Part shown: positions 1 through 6,063 of the stretch, piece after piece
How positions within the stretch are numbered: position 1 is the stretch's first letter
Layout: each line of letters starts with the position of its first letter
Assembly (NCBI GenBank): GCA_000431535.1
Contig: HF991822.1
Span: forward strand, 1 to 59,286
Length of the DNA stretch: 59,286 bases
Direction: 5' to 3'
Origin: Clostridium sp. CAG:678
GTDB taxonomy: Bacteria; Bacillota; Clostridia; Oscillospirales; Acutalibacteraceae
Notes under the pieces: generated by a model
The model's database searches: none
What the model was told of the DNA's origin: nothing
Seen by the model: the letters and a program-made list of their open reading frames with translations, nothing else
Translations under genes and position numbers: made by a program

Positions 1-419
1 GAAACGGAGTTAAAGGCGAAGTGATTATGAATATGGTCTTTATCAAGGTGGGTGGTCACGATAATCTGAAACCGATCACCCCACATTTCCTTTGCCAGTT
101 TCAATCCGATTTCGTGTGCCTGCTGTGGTGTAACCTCATCAGGCTTAAAGCTCTGATACCCGTGCCAAGCGATATATCCGTCGTCCTTTCCGTATTGTTT
201 TTTGGTGAGTATCATCTGCTGCAAAGCAATCTCTTTTAAGCAGTTAATTGCTGAAACATATTCTCCATTTTCTGTCGCTTCGGGTCGGCTGACATAGGAA
301 AAGACATTGTAGAAGTCCTGCAAGTGTTTGTCTTTTGATACGGTCTTTTCGGGATTTTCTACATAGTCGATCAGGTCTTTTAATCTGCCTTTGATATGCC
401 AAAGTGAAGTAGTTGCCAT
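1..419 (-). CDS. Relaxase/mobilization nuclease, N-terminal part (cut by window edge)
   Basis: I translated this leftward frame by hand: it opens with an ATG at 419 and stays open to base 1 (139 complete codons). The translation starts MATTSLWHIKGRLKDLIDYV and ends in the histidine triad HLDKDHIHNHF (about residues 124-134), the metal-binding motif III of MOB relaxases. An early Tyr would be the nucleophile, but it cannot be assigned with certainty. The relaxase would nick the element's oriT and pilot the DNA strand in conjugation. Its ATG directly follows the TAA of the upstream MobC-like gene, so the two are surely co-translated. The C-terminal part lies outside the window. Confidence 0.9.
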   Translation of the reverse strand, partial: MATTSLWHIKGRLKDLIDYVENPEKTVSKDKHLQDFYNVFSYVSRPEATENGEYVSAINCLKEIALQQMILTKKQYGKDDGYIAWHGYQSFKPDEVTPQQAHEIGLKLAKEMWGDRFQIIVTTHLDKDHIHNHFAFNSV

Positions 420-713
420 TTATGCCGCCTCCTGTAAATCGAGAATCAAACACTCAATTTCTTTACAGATTGTAAGTGCGGAAGGCTCATATATTGCGCA
501 TTTCTTGAAATCGTTATGGACTGAGTAGAGGGCATTCAGCAGTTCCCAAAACTCCCGTGGCGGTTTTGCTGTTGGTGTTTTGCCTGCACAAAGCTGCCTT
601 ATGAACTCAGACTGCGACAGTCCGCAAAGGTCAGAACAAGTTTCAAGTTTCTGCTTTTCTTCTTCGGTCAGTCTTACTGTTATGACCTTTTTATCACTTT
701 GTTTCCTGCTCAA
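420..713 (-). CDS. MobC-like mobilization accessory protein
   Basis: A 97-residue protein whose first 45 residues (VITVRLTEEEKQKLE, then a helix with SQSEFIRQLC) look like a ribbon-helix-helix DNA-binding domain, as in MobC/plasmid mobilization relaxosome proteins. Such proteins bind oriT and help the relaxase load. Its stop abuts the relaxase start with no gap, and the oriT-like hairpins lie just upstream at 770-891. The C-terminal half (DFKKCAIYEPSALTICKEIE) is predicted helical and probably serves oligomerisation. Function is inferred from fold and position. Confidence 0.8.
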   Translation of the reverse strand: MSRKQSDKKVITVRLTEEEKQKLETCSDLCGLSQSEFIRQLCAGKTPTAKPPREFWELLNALYSVHNDFKKCAIYEPSALTICKEIECLILDLQEAA

Positions 714-769
714 AATATATCATCTCCATTCTTGTGTTTGGGCTTTGTAAGGGGATATTCAGGGGTGCG

Positions 770-891
770 GGTGTCCAGTGGACACCTCTAAGCGAAGCTT
801 AGAAACACCGACCGAGCCGACAGGCGAGACCTTCCCCTGAGTTAAGTCCACACGCCTTTAGGCTGTGGATGGATTTTGGGTATCAAAATCC
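770..891. other. Candidate oriT: cluster of four inverted repeats
   Basis: Four inverted repeats lie between the MobC-like gene and the next gene upstream: GGTGTCCA/TGGACACC with a 1-nt centre (770-786); TCTAAGC/GCTTAGA around GAA (787-803); TCCACA-GCC/GGC-TGTGGA with one bulged base (847-869); and GGATTTTG/CAAAATCC with a 5-nt loop (871-891). No ORF of note covers 714-1004. Origins of transfer usually sit just upstream of mobC/relaxase genes and carry such repeats, so this is the likely relaxase target. The nick site cannot be read directly. Confidence 0.6.
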
Positions 892-1004
892 GATGCTCGT
901 TACTGTTGTGGACAGCATATCAGCTTTCTTTTTAGAAATATCCCCATTCTCAAAATATTGTTTCTGAAGCAGTTATTTTTCGTATCCATAGTTGGTAAAC
1001 TCAA

Positions 1005-1313
1005 TCAGCCTTTTTCGGGCTTGTGGTTACGCAGGTGATTGTTCTGCTTCCTCGCAAATTCACTTGCCGCTGCCCTCCGTTTCTCGCTGTATGGTTCAGT
1101 CAGCCGAAAACAGAATCTGCCTTTCATAATTTCAAAGGTCAGACCGCCGTTCTCCGTATCATCAATCTGCTTGCACAATTTAGGATATTTTTCAGAATAG
1201 GCAGTCAGTCTGTTTTTGAGACTGGTATTGTAGGTGCTGACTGTAATCCACAAACTTGCTTCATCAAAGTATATCTCTGTGGTTTTCTGCGACTTTTTAA
1301 GTCCTGTTTTCAT
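1005..1313 (-). CDS. Element-associated conserved hypothetical protein
   Basis: A 102-residue protein starting MKTGLKKSQKTTEIYFDEAS and containing ENGGLTFEI and a basic C-terminal tail (RRAAASEFARKQNNHLRN). I recognise this as a small protein recurrent in Tn1549-like elements of Firmicutes; some databases label it a molecular chaperone, without evidence known to me. The start has an AAAGGAG ribosome site nine bases upstream. It lies downstream of the long leader that starts near 1866 and probably belongs to that leftward transcript. Its biochemical role is unknown. Confidence 0.65.
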   Translation of the reverse strand: MKTGLKKSQKTTEIYFDEASLWITVSTYNTSLKNRLTAYSEKYPKLCKQIDDTENGGLTFEIMKGRFCFRLTEPYSEKRRAAASEFARKQNNHLRNHKPEKG

Positions 1314-1373
1314 CGCTTCACGCTCCTTTCGAAAATCACTTGTTTTTTCTTTGTGTTTGTAATAGGGTTGTTT

Positions 1374-1611
1374 TTAACCGTTTTTTCTCAGTTCAAGACT
1401 TGTTAAAAACACGGAATTATTCATAGGAACACCACAAACGATGCGGACATCGTCAAAATCTTTTCTGTTTAGAAAATCCTGACTTTTACAGCTCAAGAGC
1501 AGTTTTCGCCGTTTTACCCGAATGTTGTTCCTGCCCCTGTTTTTCAGCGACGTTTTCTCGCTCGTTTCCTTTTAGGAAAGTCTTGGCGGAGTATCCCATT
1601 CGGACGGTCAT
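1374..1611 (-). pseudogene. Small element gene split by a frameshift
   Basis: Leftward, an ATG at 1611 opens a 41-codon frame (MTVRMGYSAKTFLKGNERE at its start) that stops with TAA at 1488-1486. Immediately there the +1 frame is open for 37 codons (ending FLTSLELRKNG, stop 1376-1374) but has no good start of its own. Both halves look protein-like, so the simplest reading is one gene of about 80 residues broken by an indel. Two short genes or programmed frameshifting are alternatives. No clear ribosome site precedes the ATG. No known family was recognised. Confidence 0.35.
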
Positions 1612-1638
1612 TCAGTTTTCAAGGTACAATCGGCAAAC

Positions 1639-1716
1639 AAAAAAGCCGATACATAGACATCAAAAACCAGCGGGAGTTTTCCTCTCGCTTCAAAATGATG
1701 AAACTATGTATCGGCT
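1639..1716 (-). terminator. Long hairpin terminator inside the leader
   Basis: AGCCGATACATAG (1644-1656) pairs perfectly with CTATGTATCGGCT (1704-1716). A second paired block CATCA/TGATG and an inner GCGGGAG/CTCTCGC stem (one G.U pair) lie inside. Read leftward the stem is followed by TTTTTGTTT, which makes it an intrinsic terminator for the minus strand. It sits between the promoter at 1871-1899 and the genes at 1611 and 1313. Confidence 0.7.
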
Positions 1717-1735
1717 CTGCAAATTCAGAAACCAC

Positions 1736-1785
1736 TTGTCTGTTTCTAACCAACCACGCAAACAGACAATGCGTAATCGGTTGGT
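1736..1785 (-). promoter_or_regulatory. Alternative hairpins upstream of the leader terminator
   Basis: Read leftward, ACCAACC (1785-1779) plus ACGC can pair with GCGT-GGTTGGT (1759-1749), while TTGTCTGTTT (1769-1760) can pair with AAACAGACAA (1745-1736). The two stems interleave, so they are mutually exclusive or form a pseudoknot. This is the usual layout of an attenuator that decides whether the downstream terminator forms. The regulatory consequence is inference. Confidence 0.5.
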
Positions 1786-1789
1786 GCGG

Positions 1790-1831
1790 CTATGACCGGC
1801 TGCCGCTGGCACTTCCAAAAAAGAGTTTCAT
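1790..1831 (-). CDS. Candidate 13-residue leader peptide
   Basis: Leftward ATG at 1831, reading MKLFFGSASGSRS and a TAG ending at 1790, four bases before the first alternative hairpin strand (1785). A ribosome finishing or stalling here would cover that strand and change the folding of the leader. The ribosome site is poor (only AATAAAAA precedes the ATG), which weakens the case. Size and placement resemble leader peptides of ribosome-controlled resistance genes. Confidence 0.35.
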   Translation of the reverse strand: MKLFFGSASGSRS

Positions 1832-1870
1832 TTTTTATTCAGTTGTAGGACAGATAAACTGTCACTTTAT

Positions 1871-1899
1871 ATTATACAGAACAAATGTTTGTTTGTCGA
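1871..1899 (-). promoter_or_regulatory. Sigma-A promoter of the leftward leader transcript
   Basis: On the minus strand, TCGACA (-35, 1899-1894), a 17-bp spacer and TATAAT (-10, 1876-1871). The spacer holds a near-perfect palindrome AACAAATGTTTGTT (1880-1893), a possible operator. Predicted start is near 1866, giving a long leader before the gene at 1313. Confidence 0.65.
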
Positions 1900-2054
1900 G
1901 GCTTTACTTGAATATTTTTCAAATATTTTTTGAATTTCGGGGAATACTCATTAATTTAGGTAAAAAGAAAAGAATCGATCAACTATGATTGCTCATTTGT
2001 TCATCGTCTCTGAGTCTATCGCTTATAATTTTTCTGTTTTAAATTTGAAATTAG

Positions 2055-2162
2055 TAGTCAAATTTGACTATATGGTTTTGGGCGTGAATTTTTATCAAAG
2101 TCAAAACAGACTACAAAAGTTGTCTTAAACGACTACTATTTTCTGTGCGTTTCTGGTACAAT
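2055..2162 (+). promoter_or_regulatory. Promoter with twin operator-like palindromes
   Basis: Two 16-bp sites of the same form occur: TAGTCaaatttGACTA (2055-2070, perfect palindrome) and TTGTCttaaacGACTA (2120-2135), centres 65 bp apart. A -10 TACAAT lies at 2157-2162 and the second site overlaps the expected -35 area. The gene downstream encodes an HTH protein that could bind them in autoregulation; that link is inferred. Confidence 0.5.
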
Positions 2163-2193
2163 ATAAATAGATAAAAGTTATGGAGGCAACCTT

Positions 2194-3300
2194 ATGGGGA
2201 ATTTGAAAAATAATATTGACCATTATATGAAATTAAAAGGGATAAAAATGTATAGTCACTTGTTGGTTAATATTGCACACGAATTAGGAATCAAGGGACA
2301 AGATGCATATCAATTTGCAAATAAAGAAAAATCAAATTTTTCAAAAATGTTAAAAGATGAACGACCTCTGAAATATGAATTTATTATTCCTCTTGAAAAA
2401 ATATTTGGTGTTTCATTGGCAAGATTATTAGATGAAGATGCATATAAATTGCCGACAGAAAAAGATAATGTGCCGTTTAATAAAGGTTTCAGATATTATG
2501 CATACCTTGATGATCCAAAACTATATAAAGAAGAATTCGATCTTTTGCTCACAAAGGATGGAAAATCAATCCTTACTCAAACAGATGAATTTGGGAAAAC
2601 ATTCCTTGATTATGTAGTTGAATATCATTCGGTTAATGGTATCAGATACCTTCACGAAGAATATGGAATAAAACTCAGATGGTATCATAATCAGTTTGAG
2701 TTCAAGAAAGACTCTGGCATGACTTGGATAAACTTTGAAAATTGCATTGAGTTTGCAAGACTTGTTGCAAGTATGAACGATGCAGCACTGTTCAATGATA
2801 TTTATGATTCTTACAATATGTTTTTGTCAAACGGACACTATGCTTCAAATGATACTATTTTTGGCCGAAGTGAATATTTGGAAATAATTTTAGATAACGA
2901 CGCTTTATTTCATTCAATATTTGAAAGAAGACCATATGAATATGTGTTGGCAGGAAGCCGTGTTAAGCGAGAAAAGCAAGTTGCTTCTATTACATATTAT
3001 TCAATTAACCCGATAATAAATAATTGTCTAAGATATGCATTGGAACACTTGGATAAGTATAAACACAGGGCAATCAATGTATTAAAATTCGGAATAAAGC
3101 ATAATACAGAAATTTTAAATGAGGTTGGTGCAGATACATATTGCATTTGTAATGAACTTGGCGGGGTAATAGGTTCCGGACGAACGGATTGGTTTAGTTG
3201 TGATGTTGATGATATTGCTGTTTATGTTGACATAAAAGTAAATGATGATGAAATAAATGCTTTAATAGAACAACTGCCAAAGTTCAAAAAAATATACTAG
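2194..3300 (+). CDS. HTH-domain cargo protein with ankyrin-like middle
   Basis: A 368-residue protein of unknown function. Residues 1-80 look like a Cro/C1-type helix-turn-helix (NIAHELGIKGQDAYQFANKE, then FSKMLKDERPLKYEFIIPLE). Residues about 110-150 (LTQTDEFGKTFLDYVVEYHS) resemble an ankyrin-type helical repeat; the rest is helical with no motif I recognise. GGAGG lies seven bases before the ATG. It is the first gene of an AT-rich rightward set with the nucleotidyltransferase 17 bases downstream. It could be an autoregulator or a sensor subunit. Codon use is more AT-rich than the chromosomal genes, suggesting transfer. Confidence 0.65.
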   Translation: MGNLKNNIDHYMKLKGIKMYSHLLVNIAHELGIKGQDAYQFANKEKSNFSKMLKDERPLKYEFIIPLEKIFGVSLARLLDEDAYKLPTEKDNVPFNKGFRYYAYLDDPKLYKEEFDLLLTKDGKSILTQTDEFGKTFLDYVVEYHSVNGIRYLHEEYGIKLRWYHNQFEFKKDSGMTWINFENCIEFARLVASMNDAALFNDIYDSYNMFLSNGHYASNDTIFGRSEYLEIILDNDALFHSIFERRPYEYVLAGSRVKREKQVASITYYSINPIINNCLRYALEHLDKYKHRAINVLKFGIKHNTEILNEVGADTYCICNELGGVIGSGRTDWFSCDVDDIAVYVDIKVNDDEINALIEQLPKFKKIY

Positions 3301-3317
3301 GAAACGGAGTGACAAGT

Positions 3318-3956
3318 ATGTATCATTTTCAATATATCTCCAAAAATGAAATTGCACCGCTAAAAAATCAAGTGATAGAATTGATTGGGCTGGTACAAGA
3401 CGAAATTAGAAACTATTTTACATTTCAATACGAATTTATCGGTAGTGTAAAGCGAAATATGGTAACCTGCGATGTGAAAAGCAATATCGGGTTTGATTTT
3501 GATGTGAATATTATGGTTAATGACGATGGCGAAGAATATTTTGCTAAAGAAATCAAGCAGATACTTATGAAAGCATTTAACAAATATGCATACAAATATA
3601 GTTATGATTTTTGCGAGGACAGTACACGAGTGTTCACCATTAAAGTCAAAGACAGAAAAAATTCTCAAATATTGTATAGTTGTGATTTTGCCGTTGTAAA
3701 CAATTACGGTGAAAATCAGCAGGAGTATATCCGTTTTAACAAAAAATCAAATTCATACTATTGGGCGAAGCAATCAGATGGGTTTTGCCTTCTGCGAGAA
3801 AAAATAGAATTTTGTAAAGATAATTCTTTATGGACAGAAGTTCGAGAGACATACATAGAAAAGAAAAATTGTAATACCGACAAAAATAAAAAATCCAGAT
3901 CAATTTTGGCTGAAACAATTCATCAAGTCTGTCAGCAAAACGGGTATTATCGATAG
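3318..3956 (+). CDS. Minimal nucleotidyltransferase-fold protein
   Basis: A 212-residue protein with the Pol-beta/CD-NTase type active-site pattern: GSVKR (G42-S43, R46), then FDFDVNIMV giving Asp60 and Asp62, then SCDFAVV giving a third acidic residue, Asp123. All three carboxylates are present, so it should be catalytically competent. The substrate is unknown; oligonucleotide synthesis, nucleotide transfer to RNA or protein, and toxin activity are all possible. At 212 residues it is shorter than most CD-NTases. The ATG at 3318 is preferred because GGAG lies eight bases upstream; a GTG at 3309 would overlap that site. It resembles conserved hypotheticals carried by Clostridia elements. Confidence 0.65.
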   Translation: MYHFQYISKNEIAPLKNQVIELIGLVQDEIRNYFTFQYEFIGSVKRNMVTCDVKSNIGFDFDVNIMVNDDGEEYFAKEIKQILMKAFNKYAYKYSYDFCEDSTRVFTIKVKDRKNSQILYSCDFAVVNNYGENQQEYIRFNKKSNSYYWAKQSDGFCLLREKIEFCKDNSLWTEVRETYIEKKNCNTDKNKKSRSILAETIHQVCQQNGYYR

Positions 3957-3978
3957 CAAAAGCAGAGGATAAGTTTTT

Positions 3979-4659
3979 ATGTATTGTAAAAATTGTGGTA
4001 GAATTGTAGATGATACTTTATCATATTGTAATAACTGCGGGGCACGGATTGATAATAAGTTCAATGCAAATGTTTCTGAAGATAGTTCAAGTTTTGGGTT
4101 TGCTATTTTGGGATTTTTTGTTCCGATTGTTGGTTTAATCCTCTTTCTTATATACGAAGGAAAGAAACCTAAACGAGCCAAGTCAGCAGGCAAAGGCGCT
4201 TTGATTGGCTTTATAACTAAAATCGTTTTATCTATTATTCTTGTAATTTTGTATGTCGTTTTTGCTGCTTTGCTTTTTGGTAACACATTAGATGATATTG
4301 AATCTAATATACCTGCAATTGGTGATGTGTTTAAAGAAGAAACGACAGATGAAATTTTAGAAAAATATGTTGATGTTTCTTTTGGGGAATTCAAAGTGAC
4401 TAATAATGGCTACTTCTCCGAAACATCTCTTGATATTACAGTAAAAAACAAAGCTGAAAAACAATGCACTTATTACATAACAATTGAAGCAGTAAATGCA
4501 AACGGTACAAGAATTGAAACAGATATGATTTACGCTGATAGATTAGGCGCTGGACAAGAGATATATTTGAAAGCCTTTGAATACGTAGATCAAGAAAAAT
4601 TAAATCAATTCAAAAATGCAACCTTCAGAGTTTTAGAAATAAACAAATATGATTATTGA
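3979..4659 (+). CDS. Zinc-ribbon membrane protein
   Basis: A 226-residue protein beginning with a zinc ribbon (Cys3, Cys6, Cys17, Cys20), followed by two hydrophobic segments (about residues 39-59 and 75-101) separated by a basic loop (GKKPKRAKSAGKG). A C-terminal domain of about 120 residues is probably on the outer face and resembles FxLYD-type beta domains (LDITVKNKAEKQCTYYITIE). Zinc-ribbon plus transmembrane proteins of this sort are common in Firmicutes and mostly uncharacterised. Its place behind a nucleotidyltransferase would fit a membrane effector or sensor, but that is only inference. Confidence 0.65.
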   Translation: MYCKNCGRIVDDTLSYCNNCGARIDNKFNANVSEDSSSFGFAILGFFVPIVGLILFLIYEGKKPKRAKSAGKGALIGFITKIVLSIILVILYVVFAALLFGNTLDDIESNIPAIGDVFKEETTDEILEKYVDVSFGEFKVTNNGYFSETSLDITVKNKAEKQCTYYITIEAVNANGTRIETDMIYADRLGAGQEIYLKAFEYVDQEKLNQFKNATFRVLEINKYDY

Positions 4660-4679
4660 TTTTTCAAGTGAGGTGCTAT

Positions 4680-4859
4680 ATGGGTAAGCATTTTTTTGAT
4701 TTCGAGGACAGTGATTTTGCTCATTCTATCTCTGACAATATGGCAATAGATTCTGACGGAGATTTATTGATGAGAATGAGCGATAATATGGCAATGGATA
4801 TGGATTCAGGCGAACTACATATTATATCCGGTTGGTCTAACGATGAAGATGATGATTAA
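4680..4859 (+). CDS. Small acidic protein of unknown function
   Basis: A 59-residue, strongly acidic protein with an internal near-repeat (SISDNMAIDSDGDL and RMSDNMAMDMDSGEL) and an acidic tail ending DEDDD. The ATG at 4680 has AGGTG seven bases upstream and is preferred to an in-frame ATG at 4656 that would overlap the preceding gene. It is last in the cargo set. Small acidic proteins next to enzymes are often inhibitors or DNA mimics, but nothing here proves that. Confidence 0.5.
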   Translation: MGKHFFDFEDSDFAHSISDNMAIDSDGDLLMRMSDNMAMDMDSGELHIISGWSNDEDDD

Positions 4860-4865
4860 AATAAC

Positions 4866-4898
4866 GGCGGTAGAGAGATTTTTAATCTCCCTCCCGCC
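4866..4898. terminator. Hairpin between convergent cargo and TnpV genes
   Basis: GGCGG/CCGCC outer stem and GAGATT/AATCTC inner stem. Read leftward it is followed by GTTATTTT, read rightward by no clear T-run. It probably ends the cargo transcript and perhaps the TnpV transcript. Confidence 0.5.
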
Positions 4899-4906
4899 AC
4901 TGTCAT

Positions 4907-5284
4907 TTAGGTGTAAATTATATCATTACTTACGATTTCTGTGGCTCTGATGCGGATATTATTCATCTTTTGCACCCATTGCATAGTATCTTTCGCTTTG
5001 AGCTTTTCCGCAACATTTTCTTTTTCGGCGAATTGTTTTACCAACCGAAAAAACAGTTCCTCTGCCTGCTCATCAATATCAGCAAGGTAACTGTTCAGTT
5101 TGCCGCTTGTCAGCAGGTTAATATATCGTACTTTATGATGTCCTTTAAGATACCTTACGTGACGCTGCCCCCATATACCAATGTGTTTTCCTTTCTCGGA
5201 CGGTAATGTAAGGTCAGGAAGATAATAATCGCCTTGTAATGTATAGCTGATACCTATTTGTTCGTTATAAATATTCTTTTGCAT
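4907..5284 (-). CDS. tnpV: TnpV family transposon-encoded protein
   Basis: A 125-residue protein with the family's typical blocks: GDYYLPDLTLP near residue 20, HIGIWGQRHVRYLK, INLLTSGKLNSYLADIDEQA, and MQWVQKMNNIRIRATEIV near the C-terminus. TnpV is known from Tn4451 and related mobilizable elements; its molecular role is not established. AAGGAGG lies seven bases before the ATG at 5284, and the stop of the gene upstream ends only two bases before that ATG, so the three genes 5774-4907 form an operon. Confidence 0.85.
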   Translation of the reverse strand: MQKNIYNEQIGISYTLQGDYYLPDLTLPSEKGKHIGIWGQRHVRYLKGHHKVRYINLLTSGKLNSYLADIDEQAEELFFRLVKQFAEKENVAEKLKAKDTMQWVQKMNNIRIRATEIVSNDIIYT

Positions 5285-5286
5285 AA

Positions 5287-5469
5287 TCACGCCTCCTTGC
5301 AGATCACTTTGAACTTCTTTTTCTTTGCGTTTATGATTTTAAGCAAAAGTTCGTCAACTGCGTCGGTGTATCTTCCGTTGGCAATCAAACGGTTTCTTAA
5401 TTCATTCAGGCTGTTAATAATAATTTTACGCTCGTATTCATTAAGCACTATGTAATATTTTTCTTTCAA
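5287..5469 (-). CDS. Small conserved element protein
   Basis: A 60-residue protein (KEKYYIVLNEYERKIIINSL, later RYTDAVDELLLKIINAKKKK) that recurs beside TnpV in elements of this kind. It is predicted all-helical and basic at the C-terminus. A TTG at 5469 with GGAG eight bases upstream is the likeliest start. The GTG at 5478 overlaps the upstream stop and lies too close to the ribosome site. No function can be assigned. Confidence 0.55.
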   Translation of the reverse strand: MKEKYYIVLNEYERKIIINSLNELRNRLIANGRYTDAVDELLLKIINAKKKKFKVICKEA

Positions 5470-5474
5470 CGCTG

Positions 5475-5774
5475 TCACTCCCTCAATAAATCTTCAAAAG
5501 GGGTTTCGGAAGTGACGAAAGTATCAAGCATAAATTTAGCTCCTAAGCGAAATCCCATAATAAAACTGTCTAAATTAGATTCTCCGTTAAATATGCTCCA
5601 AGCGTTTACATAATCGAGAAATCGCTTTTTGTTTTCATCAGATAGTGTTGTTGTCAGGAAATCTTCATTTGTCATCAAGATTTCCATTTGTTTCTGAACA
5701 GCCTTATTTTGTTTTGTGCTTCTCGCTTGCGGTTCAATGTTTCCATAGTAAAATTCTTCAATAAAGTTTTTCAT
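5475..5774 (-). CDS. DUF6809 family protein
   Basis: A 99-residue protein with the DUF6809 signature: FIEEFYYGNIEPQ at the N-terminus and ESNLDSFIMGFRLGAKFMLD near the C-terminus. GGAGG lies eight bases before the ATG. It is first in a leftward operon with a 60-residue protein and TnpV, at the outer end of the element. The family is frequent in mobile elements of Firmicutes; its role is unknown. Confidence 0.7.
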   Translation of the reverse strand: MKNFIEEFYYGNIEPQARSTKQNKAVQKQMEILMTNEDFLTTTLSDENKKRFLDYVNAWSIFNGESNLDSFIMGFRLGAKFMLDTFVTSETPFEDLLRE

Positions 5775-5842
5775 TATGTAATCCTCCGTTATAAACTGAA
5801 TTATCCTTACAATTCAATCAAACTGGCTGATTACAAAAGCAG

Positions 5843-5876
5843 AAGGGAGGCAACTTCCTTACGAAGTGCCTCCCTT
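5843..5876. terminator. Strong hairpin near the element end
   Basis: AAGGGAGGCA(A)CTTC pairs with GAAGTGCCTCCCTT with a single bulged A. On the plus strand it is followed after a short G/C stretch by CTTTTTTG. It lies upstream of DUF6809 and could insulate the element from host transcription or belong to its terminus. Confidence 0.5.
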
Positions 5877-5952
5877 AGGGCGCGCTTTTTTGTGCTTTAT
5901 TTTTCGTCAATATACACATGAAAAGAGACTAATATTTGGCGATTTTTCATAA

Positions 5953-5981
5953 TTGTATAAATGAACGTAAACTGCTATAAT
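5953..5981 (+). promoter_or_regulatory. Promoter of the first GPH symporter
   Basis: TTGTAT (5953-5958), 17-bp spacer, TATAAT (5976-5981) with an extended TGC just before the -10. The predicted start is near 5988, so the transcript must cross the hairpin at 6018-6050 before reaching the gene. Confidence 0.7.
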
Positions 5982-6017
5982 ATTTTATGGCAAAAATAAT
6001 GAAAGGAAAAATAAAAG

Positions 6018-6050
6018 CCGCCTGTACAATAATGGCGGATTTTGTTTTTT
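6018..6050 (+). terminator. Terminator between promoter and symporter gene
   Basis: CCGCC (6018-6022) pairs with GGCGG (6034-6038), flanked by A-run and T-run, then TTTTGTTTTTT. It ends 14 bases before the symporter ATG and lies downstream of that gene's promoter, so it may attenuate the gene. A 17-codon ORF (ATG 5999, TAA ending 6052) spans the hairpin. Confidence 0.6.
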
Positions 6051-6063
6051 AATGAGGTGAATT

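Larger units (their letters stand above)
1..5900. mobile_element. Partial integrative/mobilizable element, right-hand part
   Basis: A relaxase, a MobC-like protein, an oriT-like hairpin cluster, a Tn-associated hypothetical, TnpV and DUF6809 occur together, which is typical of Tn1549/Tn4451-type elements of Clostridia. The cargo between them is visibly more AT-rich than the genes from 6.06 kb onward, which fits transfer. The element continues beyond the left window edge and no integrase is visible. The right boundary is inferred to lie between the hairpin at 5843-5876 and the promoter at 5953; the exact junction and target duplication cannot be seen. Confidence 0.75.

Noticed and set aside
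1604-1630. rRNA-leader-like sequence TACCTTGAAAACTGAATG (minus strand)
   Set aside because: It resembles the region before rRNA genes in Firmicutes, but no rRNA follows; this type of sequence also occurs in mobile elements.
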